Assembly (NCBI RefSeq): GCF_001570365.1
Contig: NZ_BBYK01000049.1
Span: 62,001 to 126,000, forward strand
Origin: Microtetraspora fusca
Lineage (GTDB): Bacteria; Actinomycetota; Actinomycetes; Streptosporangiales; Streptosporangiaceae
Length of the DNA stretch: 64,000 bases
Direction of reading: 5' to 3'
The notes beneath the pieces were generated by a model. It saw only the letters and a list, made by a program, of their open reading frames with translations, searched no databases and was not told where the DNA came from. Positions within the stretch are counted from its first letter, which is position 1; the number at the start of each line of letters is the position of its first letter. Positions 57,294 through 64,000 of this stretch are shown here, piece after piece. The translations under genes and the position numbers were made by a program.

Positions 57294-59263
57294 GACTCCT
57301 CCTGCGGGCGCTCCCGGCCGGGTCTGCCGTCGTCCGCCACCGCCGCGGCGCCGACGGCGTACTCGGGCGTGGCGTCGTCGGCCATCAGGTTCGCGGGGAT
57401 GAGCACGATCGCGGACGTCCCTCCGTACGCCGAGGCGCGCAGGGAGACCCGCACGCCGTGCCGCCGCGCGAGCCGTCCGACGACGAACAGGCCCAGTCGC
57501 TCGCTGTCGGCGAGGTCGAACTCGGGCGGTTCGGCCAGCCTGGCGTTCATCTGCGCCATCTCCTCGGCGCCGATGCCGAGGCCGCGGTCCTCGATCTCCA
57601 GGGCGAACCCCCTGGCCGCCACCTCGCCGTGCACGAGCACCTGGGTGTGCGGCGGCGAGAAGATCGTCGCGTTCTCCACCAGCTCGGCCACCAGGTGGAT
57701 CATGTCGGTCACGGCCGGGCCGAGCAGCGCCGGGCCGTGCGGCACCTCGATCTCGACCCGGAGATAGTCCTCCACCTGCTCGGTCGCGGCGCGTACGACG
57801 TCGTACAGGGCGACCGGGGTGCGCCACCCGCGCCCGGGAGCGGCGCCGGACAGGATGATCAGGCCCTCGGCGTGGCGGCGCATGCGCGTCGTCAGGTGGT
57901 CGACGCCGAACAGCTTGTCCAGCACGTCCGGATCGGTGACCTGCCGCTCCAACCTGTCCAGCATCGCGATTTGCCGGTGCAGCAGCGACTGGTTGCGGCG
58001 GGCCAGATTGAGGAAGACCTTGCTGACGCCGTCGCGCATCCGCGCCTGGTCCACCGCCGCCTCGATCGCGGTGCGCTGCACGGAGGTGAACGCGTTGGCG
58101 ACGTGGTCCACCTCCGCCGTGGTTCCGGGGATGGTGACCGGCGGCGTCTCGGCGGCCACGTCCACGTCCTCGCCGCGCCGCAGGCGGCCGACGACGGCGG
58201 GCAGCCGCCGGTCGGCCAGCTCGATCGCGGCCTGCTCCAGCCCGACCATCTCGGCGGTCAGCCGCCGTCCGAACCTGATCGAGTAGAGGACGCTGAACGC
58301 CACGATGAGCAGGCCCGCGCCCGCGGCGATCCCCATCCGCCAGAGCGCCTTCTCGGCGAGCGGGACCGCCCGGTCGGCGATCGTCTGGCTCGCCTCGCCG
58401 ATCAGCCCGCCGAGGGCGACGGTCATGGCCTCGCCCGCGGTACGCCAGGGGAGCGCGCCGGGGCCCAGGGCCCGGCCGGGCGTGACGCTGTCGGTGACCT
58501 CGGTCTCCATCGAGCTGAACGCCCGGTAGGTGGCCGACGCGTTCAACGTCAGGTACGGGGCGGCCAGCTCGGCGTCGAGCTGGCCGACGCCCAGCTCGTA
58601 GAGGAGCTTGCGTTTGCCGGTCATCTTCCCGAACGCGTCGTACTCGGCCTTGGTCATGCGGGACGCCGCGAGCGCCCCGGTGACCACGGCGGACTGCTGG
58701 CTCATCACCTCGCGGGCGCGGCTGACCAGGATGACCGCCTTGACCTGCTGGATGATGTCCAGGTCGTCCGCGATCATCAGCCGGTCGTAGACCTGGAAGC
58801 CCACCTCGGCGACGGAGCTGTAGTGCTCCACGGCCTCCATCGCCGTCAGCTGGCGCTGGTCCACCTGCCTGCGCACCCCGTCCAGGCCGCGGGCGTAGGT
58901 GACGAGCTCGCGGAGCCGCCCCCACATCTCGTCCGGGGTGTCGTCCCTGGCCTGCGCGGACGCCTGCTCCAGGTCCGCGACCGCCTTGTCGGTCTTCTGT
59001 CGCTGGCTGCGCAGCTCCGGGGAGGCCACCATCGCCTTGGAGCCGAGGTACCAGGCGGACAGGGCGCGCTCGGCCTGGAGCGCGTCGATGACGCCCTGGG
59101 TCGGGACCACCACGTCGTCGTACACGGTACGGATCTTGAGGAGCTCCGTACCGTTCTGTACGGTGATCACCGAGCCGTACGCCCAGACCGCCACCAGCGC
59201 CGTGACGGGGACCAGGATGATGGCGAAGATCTTGGCGCGTACCGAACGCCTGCGTCTTGCCAT
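57290..59263 (-). CDS. Nitrate/nitrite-sensing-domain histidine kinase-like protein (conservon CvnA-like)
   Basis: This 657-residue protein has a first helix at about 9-29, an extracytosolic helical NIT domain (about 40-305), a second helix (about 307-328), a HAMP-like linker and a C-terminal HATPase (about 500-630, with ELVENATIFSPPHTQV as N-box and EDRGLGIGAEEMAQMN as D/G-box). The dimerisation region carries the CvnA-type sequence NLARRNQSLLHRQIAMLDRLERQV. It probably signals to GTPases rather than to a classic response regulator. Confidence 0.9.
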   Translation of the reverse strand: MARRRRSVRAKIFAIILVPVTALVAVWAYGSVITVQNGTELLKIRTVYDDVVVPTQGVIDALQAERALSAWYLGSKAMVASPELRSQRQKTDKAVADLEQASAQARDDTPDEMWGRLRELVTYARGLDGVRRQVDQRQLTAMEAVEHYSSVAEVGFQVYDRLMIADDLDIIQQVKAVILVSRAREVMSQQSAVVTGALAASRMTKAEYDAFGKMTGKRKLLYELGVGQLDAELAAPYLTLNASATYRAFSSMETEVTDSVTPGRALGPGALPWRTAGEAMTVALGGLIGEASQTIADRAVPLAEKALWRMGIAAGAGLLIVAFSVLYSIRFGRRLTAEMVGLEQAAIELADRRLPAVVGRLRRGEDVDVAAETPPVTIPGTTAEVDHVANAFTSVQRTAIEAAVDQARMRDGVSKVFLNLARRNQSLLHRQIAMLDRLERQVTDPDVLDKLFGVDHLTTRMRRHAEGLIILSGAAPGRGWRTPVALYDVVRAATEQVEDYLRVEIEVPHGPALLGPAVTDMIHLVAELVENATIFSPPHTQVLVHGEVAARGFALEIEDRGLGIGAEEMAQMNARLAEPPEFDLADSERLGLFVVGRLARRHGVRVSLRASAYGGTSAIVLIPANLMADDATPEYAVGAAAVADDGRPGRERPQEES

Positions 59264-59433
59264 GTGACCTCGCCCACCACGAACCGCTGTGTCAATTGGG
59301 GCGAAACATTAGCAACGACCGAGATGTGGTTACCACCGGCGACATCTAACGAAAGAGCGGCATTCCTGATCGTTGCGCCCGTGGTCGCCGGCCGACCTGT
59401 GCGGCCGACCTGTGTGGAGGGCGGAAGCCGCGC

Positions 59434-59823
59434 TCAGTTGGCGAGCATCGTCACCGAGAACGCGACCTTGCCCGACGCTCCGTCGGCGACGGCGTCGGAC
59501 AGGACGCTCCCCAGCGCGTCGTACGCGGTGGGGTCGGCCCGCCGCAGCGCCGAGGGCTTGGACCAGATGAGCACGTGCTCGCCCGCGGGCAGCCAGGACA
59601 GGTCGGTGAGGCAGTCGTAGAGGGCGTCGAAGTTGTGCCCGAAGTCCTCGGGGAAGTCGAGGGCGCGGGCGATCAGCTCCAGGATCGTGGCCGGGCTCTG
59701 CGCGCCCGAGCCGTCCAGAACGTGCGGTGTCGCGCCGCGGAGCCGGACTTGTCTGATCGCCGCCGCGACTCCCATCCCCGTCGGCGCCTTGATGAACTGT
59801 CCCGCGACCCTTGACTGCGTCAT
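59434..59823 (-). CDS. Barstar-family protein
   Basis: This 129-residue protein has the barstar signature LDFPEDFGHNFDALYDCLTDLSWLPAG (from about residue 54) and HVLIW. Barstars inhibit secreted ribonucleases of the barnase family inside the producer. No barnase gene is in the neighbourhood. The start is ATG 59823. Confidence 0.88.
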   Translation of the reverse strand: MTQSRVAGQFIKAPTGMGVAAAIRQVRLRGATPHVLDGSGAQSPATILELIARALDFPEDFGHNFDALYDCLTDLSWLPAGEHVLIWSKPSALRRADPTAYDALGSVLSDAVADGASGKVAFSVTMLAN

Positions 59824-59882
59824 GCGGGCCAGGCTAACGATCGCCCAGCTCAGGGGCACGGAACCGCGCCGGTGGACAATCT

Positions 59883-59901
59883 TTGTCTGGTTGTCAGACA
59901 A
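59883..59901. promoter_or_regulatory. Operator TTGTCTG-GTTGT-CAGACAA before EamA/GntR operon
   Basis: A perfect 7-bp inverted repeat with a 5-bp spacer ends 8 bp before the EamA ATG. TTGTCTGACAA-like palindromes are typical for FCD-type GntR regulators, and such a regulator is the second gene of this operon. Confidence 0.7.
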
Positions 59902-59908
59902 TCGTCGT

Positions 59909-60853
59909 ATGACTTCGCGCTCGGGCTCGCTGACCGTCGTCGCCGCGGCCGTCCTGTGGGGGACGGCGGGCACCGCGGGAGCGCTCGCCCCCGCCGGATC
60001 CATCCCGCTCGCCGCGGCCCGCCTCGTGATCGGCGGCGCCGTGCTGGCCGCCGTCGCGGCGCGCGCCGCCCGTGCGGCCGCCGGGCGGGTGACGCCGAGC
60101 GCCCCGGGAAGGGCCGCCCGGCGCGTCCCCGGGGCGCTGCTCGCGGCCGGCGGGCTGGCGGTCGCGGCGTACCAGCTCTGCTTCTTCGCCGCAGTCGCCA
60201 GGACCGGGGTCGCGATCGGCACCGTCGTCGCCATCGGCAGCGGGCCGGTCTTCACGGGGCTGCTGTCCTGGCTCCTCGACCGGAACCGGCCGAGCCGGCG
60301 GTGGGCGGTCGCGACGGCCGCCGCCATCGCGGGCTGTGCCGTACTGGTGACCGGAGGAGGGGCCGGCGGCGCGGACGCGGGCGGCATCGCGCTCGCCCTG
60401 CTGGGCGGCCTGCTCTACGCGTTCTACGCGGTCACGGCGGCGCGGGCGATCGGCGCGGGCATGGGGTCCGACACGGTGATGGGCGTGCTCTTCGGGATCG
60501 CCGGCCTGATCATGCTGCCCGTGCTCGTCGTCAGCGGCTCCGGCTGGCTGGCCGAGCCGCGCGGGCTGCTCGCCGCCCTCTACCTGGGCTGCGCCACCAC
60601 CGCCCTGGCCTACGTCCTGTACGGCAGGGGCCTGCGCACGACCCCCGTCGCGACCGCCGCCACGCTCGCCCTGGCCGAGCCCGCGGTGGCCGCGATCCTC
60701 GGCCTGGTCGTGCTGCACGAGCACCTGTCGGCGATCTCCTGGGGCGGGCTCGCGCTGCTGGCCGCGAGCCTGGTCGTCGTGGCGCTGCCCGACCGGGGCC
60801 GGTCCCACCCGGCGTCCCTGGACCCGGTGACCGGCCTAAGCTCGTCCGCGTGA
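59909..60853 (+). CDS. EamA-family exporter (DMT superfamily)
   Basis: This 314-residue protein has ten hydrophobic helices in two EamA repeats (TVVAAAVLWGTAGTAGAL at the start, ALLGGLLYAFYAVTAARAIG in the second repeat). The substrate is unknown. It overlaps the GntR gene by 4 nt (GTGA) and is probably repressed by it through the palindrome directly upstream of the start. Confidence 0.88.
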   Translation: MTSRSGSLTVVAAAVLWGTAGTAGALAPAGSIPLAAARLVIGGAVLAAVAARAARAAAGRVTPSAPGRAARRVPGALLAAGGLAVAAYQLCFFAAVARTGVAIGTVVAIGSGPVFTGLLSWLLDRNRPSRRWAVATAAAIAGCAVLVTGGGAGGADAGGIALALLGGLLYAFYAVTAARAIGAGMGSDTVMGVLFGIAGLIMLPVLVVSGSGWLAEPRGLLAALYLGCATTALAYVLYGRGLRTTPVATAATLALAEPAVAAILGLVVLHEHLSAISWGGLALLAASLVVVALPDRGRSHPASLDPVTGLSSSA

Positions 60854-61464
60854 CGTCCCTCCGACCCGTCTCCACCGTGCAGGCCCTGGCCGCGGCGCTC
60901 CGCGAGCGCGTGCTCTCCGGCGACATCCGCCCCGGCGCGTCCCTGCCCGAGCAGGAGATCTCCGCCCGGTACGGCGTGGCCCGCCCGACCGTGCGCGAGG
61001 CCCTCGCCACGCTCGTCCACGAGGGGCTGCTGCGGCGCGAGCCCAATCGCAGCGCGTACGTGCCCGAGGTCACGCCCGCGGACCTCGCCGACCTCATGTA
61101 CGTGCGGCGGCCCCTGGAGGACCTGATGGCCGAGGCCGTCGCGGGCCGCCGGGTGGCGGCGGCCGAGGCCGCGCTGGAGCGGCTGGCCGCCCTCCCGCCC
61201 GACGCGCCGTGGGCGGCCGTGGTCGGCGAGCACATGGCGCTGCACGAGGCGCTGGTCGTGGCGGCGGGCAGCCCTCGCCTGGAGCGTCTCTACGGCGCGC
61301 TCGCCACCGAGACCCGCCTCGGCATGGTGCGGCTCCGCGACGTCTACCCGGACCGGGACGAGCTGGTGGCCGAGCACCGCGAGCTGCTGGAGACGATCGC
61401 GCGGGGGCCTCGGGAGGCGGCGCGGCGGGCCGTCAGGGAGCATCTCCACTGGCGGAGCGGCTGA
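60850..61464 (+). CDS. GntR-family regulator (FCD domain)
   Basis: This 204-residue protein has an N-terminal winged helix (residues 10-70: LAAALRERVLSGDIRPGASLPEQEISARYGVARPTVREALATLVHEGLLRRE) and a C-terminal all-helical FCD domain (about 80-200) with metal-binding His/Asp positions (HMALHEALV, EHRELLETI). It is the second gene of the EamA operon; a small metabolite probably acts as the signal. Confidence 0.9.
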   Translation: MTSLRPVSTVQALAAALRERVLSGDIRPGASLPEQEISARYGVARPTVREALATLVHEGLLRREPNRSAYVPEVTPADLADLMYVRRPLEDLMAEAVAGRRVAAAEAALERLAALPPDAPWAAVVGEHMALHEALVVAAGSPRLERLYGALATETRLGMVRLRDVYPDRDELVAEHRELLETIARGPREAARRAVREHLHWRSG

Positions 61465-61507
61465 CGCGCTCTTGCACGGAGCGGGTGGATGTAGTCACAA
61501 TCCGCCC

Positions 61508-61909
61508 ATGCACGCCAACGCAGTGCCGGAGTCCTATGTGTACGTCACGGAAGAGGGCGTGACCCGTCACTACGCCGACGGCAGCGTCGAGGCCCTCGCA
61601 TGGGAGGACGTCGTCGAGGTGCGCGTGGGAGGCCCCGCCGACCCGCGCGCGGACTCCGGCGACGGGCGGGAGAAGCGGCGGGGGGACGAGGAGGACGACG
61701 TCCTGATCGTCCTGCTGTCCCGTGACGGTGAGGGGTGCGTCGTCCCCGCGTCGGCGACGGACGCGTCCTTTCTGGCTCGGTTGCGCTACCTGCCCGACTT
61801 CGACCTCGACCGGCTCAGCTCTGCGGTCGAGGCGGCGGCCGACGACTACGTCGTGGTCTGGCGCAGCCCCGAGCCGCCGTCACCGCTGCCGGATTTCGAA
61901 TACGACTGA
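61508..61909 (+). CDS. Hypothetical acidic protein
   Basis: This 133-residue protein has many acidic residues and no recognised motif. The start YVYVTEEGVTRHYADGSVEALAWEDVVEVRV suggests a PH-like or SH3-like barrel of the kind found in small actinobacterial proteins; FLARLRYLPDFDLDRL follows. Start ATG 61508. Confidence 0.7.
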   Translation: MHANAVPESYVYVTEEGVTRHYADGSVEALAWEDVVEVRVGGPADPRADSGDGREKRRGDEEDDVLIVLLSRDGEGCVVPASATDASFLARLRYLPDFDLDRLSSAVEAAADDYVVVWRSPEPPSPLPDFEYD

Positions 61910-62214
61910 CACCGGATTGCGGATCGCTTGTATTCGCGGATAGTCACCGGTCTTTTCATTCGCCATTAGCGGTTTTCTCGTATCGTAATTACCCGGCTCG
62001 TTGGGCATTTTTCCGATCACTTGTCAATATATTCTACTTCGCTGCTATTGGCCGAATGTGGACATGTTGGAACGGTTTTCTGGCGAAGTCTCGCTCCCTA
62101 AGATCGTGACGGGTCTCAATCGCGGTATCGCTCAAGTTTCCTAAGTGCCCCGATGGGACCGAAAGTGCGTCTGTTTTGCATGTGATCGTTACGTTCGACG
62201 TGCGGTGGTGATGC
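61910..62214. promoter_or_regulatory. Long AT-rich leader before the polysaccharide locus
   Basis: This 305-bp stretch has much lower GC than its surroundings (around 61960-62060 it is about half A/T) and no gene. It presumably holds the promoter and a long 5' untranslated region of the sugar-transferase operon. I see no clear riboswitch fold by eye. Confidence 0.5.
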
Positions 62215-63678
62215 ATGAAGGCGGACTTGGCGGAGGAGGATTCCGCGGATTCGGACATTGATTCGTGGTCGTCTCCGACTATTTGGTCGCGATCGTATGT
62301 CCGAAATCTGATGGCGGGAGACGTGACATGTGCGGTGGCGGCCGTTGTGCTGACCGCCGCCGTCCGGCTCTCGCTGGGCGCGTACGTGCCCGCGTTCGAC
62401 ATCGCGTTCGGCCTCGTGCTGATCCTGGCCTGGCCGCTGGCGATGTCGCTGGGCGGCGCGTACCGGAAGCGGGCCCACGGCGAGGGCAGCGAGGAGTTTC
62501 GTGGTGTGTTCAACGGCGGGGTGCGGTTCATGGGGGCAGTGGCCGTCGGCGCGTACGCGACGCAGACGACACCCGCCAGGAGCTTGGTGATCGCGATGCT
62601 CCCGGTGGCGACCGTCTTCACGCTCGGCTTCCGCCACCGGATGCGCAAGCGCCTGCACCGGCGGCGGGCCCGGGGCGAGTACATGCGCCGCGTCGTCGCG
62701 GTCGGGCACCGGGCCTCGGTGTGCGACCTGGTGCTGCAGTTCCGGCGGCAGCCGCACCACGGCATGCGGGTGGTGGCCGCATGCCTCACCGCCGAGCAGC
62801 ACCGCGACGGGCCACCGGACGTGCAGGGCGTCCCCGTTTACGGGGACTTCTCCGACGTCGCGGGTGTGGTCGCCAAGGTGGGGGCGGACGCGGTCGCCGT
62901 GCTGGCCTGTCCCGAACTGGACGGCGCCGTGCTGCGCCGGCTCGCCTGGAGCGTGGAGGACCAGGCGACCGACCTCTTCGTGGCGCCCGCGCTGATGGAC
63001 GTGGCCGGCCCGCGGACCAGCATCCGGCCGGTCGCCGGCATGCCGCTGCTCCACGTCGAGCATCCCGACCTGAACGGCGCCCGGCAGCTCGTCAAGAGCG
63101 TGTTCGACAGGGTCGTGGCGGGCGTGGCGCTGCTCGTCCTCGCCCTGCCCATGCTCGCCATCGTCGTCGCGATCCGGGCGACCGGCCCCGGGGGCGCGCT
63201 GTTCCGGCAGCGGAGGGTGGGCCGGCACGGCCGCGAGTTCGACGTGCTGAAGTTCCGCACCATGGTGGCGGACGCCGAGCTGATCAAGCCCCTGCTGGCG
63301 GGTGCCAACGAGTCCGACGGCGTGCTGTTCAAGCTCAGGAACGATCCAAGGGTCACCCGGGTCGGCCGCGTCCTGCGCCGGTACTCCCTGGACGAGCTGC
63401 CGCAGCTCGTCAACGTGCTGCGCGGCGAGATGTCGCTGGTCGGCCCGCGCCCGCCCCTCCCCGCGGAGGTGGCGCGGTACGGCGCGGACGTGCGCCGCCG
63501 CCTGGTGGTGAAGCCCGGCATGACCGGCCTGTGGCAGGTGAGCGGACGTTCCGACCTGTCCTGGGAGGAGTCCGTACGGCTTGACCTGCGCTACGTGGAG
63601 AACTGGTCGCTCATGCTCGACCTGCAGATCCTGTGGAAGACGTGGTCCGCGGTGCGCACCGGGGAAGGGGCCTATTAG
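62215..63678 (+). CDS. Polyprenyl glycosylphosphotransferase (exopolysaccharide initiating enzyme)
   Basis: This 487-residue protein is of the WbaP/CpsE-like family. Its N-terminal half has four to five helices and a nucleotide-binding-like domain. The C-terminal bacterial sugar-transferase domain (from residue 294: KSVFDRVVAGVALLVLALPM) contains LFRQRRVGRHGREFDVLKFRTM, DELPQLVNVLRGEMSLVGPRP and GMTGLWQVSGRSDLSW. It transfers a hexose-1-phosphate to undecaprenyl phosphate and so starts a repeat unit. The nucleotidyltransferase 2 nt downstream would supply a dTDP-sugar. Confidence 0.93.
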   Translation: MKADLAEEDSADSDIDSWSSPTIWSRSYVRNLMAGDVTCAVAAVVLTAAVRLSLGAYVPAFDIAFGLVLILAWPLAMSLGGAYRKRAHGEGSEEFRGVFNGGVRFMGAVAVGAYATQTTPARSLVIAMLPVATVFTLGFRHRMRKRLHRRRARGEYMRRVVAVGHRASVCDLVLQFRRQPHHGMRVVAACLTAEQHRDGPPDVQGVPVYGDFSDVAGVVAKVGADAVAVLACPELDGAVLRRLAWSVEDQATDLFVAPALMDVAGPRTSIRPVAGMPLLHVEHPDLNGARQLVKSVFDRVVAGVALLVLALPMLAIVVAIRATGPGGALFRQRRVGRHGREFDVLKFRTMVADAELIKPLLAGANESDGVLFKLRNDPRVTRVGRVLRRYSLDELPQLVNVLRGEMSLVGPRPPLPAEVARYGADVRRRLVVKPGMTGLWQVSGRSDLSWEESVRLDLRYVENWSLMLDLQILWKTWSAVRTGEGAY

Positions 63679-63680
63679 CC

Positions 63681-64000
63681 GTGAAGGCACTCGTGCTCGC
63701 GGGCGGCTCCGGCACCCGGCTGCGTCCCATCACGCACACCTCGGCCAAGCAGCTCGTCCCGGTGGCGAACAAGCCCGTGCTGTTCTACGGGCTGGAGGCC
63801 GTCCGGGCCGCCGGGATCACCGAGATCGGCCTGGTCGTGGGCGACACGCAGGCCGAGATCGAGGCGGCCGTGGGCGACGGCTCGGCCTTCGGGCTGGACG
63901 TGACGTACCTGCGCCAGGACGCCCCGCGCGGCCTGGCGCACGCGGTGCTGATCGCCCGCGACTACCTGGGCGACGACGACTTCGTCATGTACCTCGGCGA
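63681..64000 (+). CDS. Glucose-1-phosphate thymidylyltransferase-like nucleotidyltransferase (3' end outside window)
   Basis: The first 106 residues are visible. The N-terminus has the signature LVLAGGSGTRLRPITHTSAKQLVPVANKPVL, with the catalytic/phosphate-binding GGSGTRL and the lysine K23 in AKQLVPV. The GLAHAVLIARDYLGDDDFVMYLG segment is typical of the RmlA/StrD-like group that makes dTDP-glucose for deoxysugars. GTG start at 63681 immediately after the sugar transferase stop. It continues past the right edge. Confidence 0.92.
   Translation, partial: MKALVLAGGSGTRLRPITHTSAKQLVPVANKPVLFYGLEAVRAAGITEIGLVVGDTQAEIEAAVGDGSAFGLDVTYLRQDAPRGLAHAVLIARDYLGDDDFVMYLG

Noticed and set aside
1-64000. 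CRISPR arrays, rRNA or tRNA genes
   Set aside because: No regularly spaced repeats of the right size were seen; the short tandem repeats (15, 21 and 28 bp) have no unique spacers. No tRNA cloverleaf or rRNA sequence was recognised by eye.

Overview
The window is high-GC actinomycete chromosome. The gene families (BTAD/AfsR-type regulator, ECF42 sigma factor with a DGPF partner, conservon-type sensor kinase, MmyB-type XRE regulator, spore-associated-protein domain) suggest a filamentous actinobacterium, plausibly of the order Streptosporangiales. The taxon is an inference from gene content only.

Region 1 (1-10.6 kb) is conserved core: the distal part of the proton-pumping NADH dehydrogenase operon, nuoG (5' end outside the window) through nuoN, tightly overlapped. 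A trans-polyprenyl diphosphate synthase follows and probably makes the menaquinone side chain. Two GC hairpins then separate it from a convergent RarD-type exporter.

Region 2 (11.6-22.6 kb) is an accessory, decaying region. It begins at msrA. A 165-bp segment covering the msrA 3' end and its downstream flank is repeated about 1.08 kb downstream at about 96% identity, enclosing a toxin-antitoxin pair. A third, more divergent msrA tail lies another 1.6 kb on, after a GntR/membrane-protein operon. So the 3' end of msrA looks like a repeatedly used insertion or duplication site. Beyond it are truncated genes, a secreted zinc-peptidase relative that has lost both HExxH histidines, an acetyltransferase, an XRE regulator divergent from a short-chain dehydrogenase, an N-terminally truncated VOC protein, and a broken second copy of the toxin at 22.3 kb.

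Region 3 (22.6-48.9 kb) is a series of single genes and small operons: a WecA/TagO-like phosphosugar transferase, an S66 peptidase, a HAD protein with Ala at the nucleophile position, GNATs, an AlkZ-like glycosylase, WYL, AraC, PadR and HxlR regulators, a Doc-like toxin with an apparently shortened antitoxin, a tyrosine phosphatase, a 1025-residue AfsR-like regulator next to an FAD monooxygenase with a repeated GTCAGCG motif between them, an M23 peptidase fused to a SapA-like domain, the DGPF/ECF42 pair, an SRPBCC protein, a second FAD monooxygenase, a Nudix hydrolase and an amino-acid permease.

Region 4 (49-64 kb) holds a NarL-type response regulator and a sensor kinase separated by a complete IS607-family element (serine recombinase plus TnpB). 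It continues with a lipoprotein and an ABC exporter, a conservon reduced to kinase plus DUF742, a barstar-like protein, an EamA exporter overlapping a GntR regulator with a clear palindromic operator, and the start of a polysaccharide locus (sugar transferase, then a nucleotidyltransferase running off the right edge). No rRNA, tRNA or CRISPR array was recognised.
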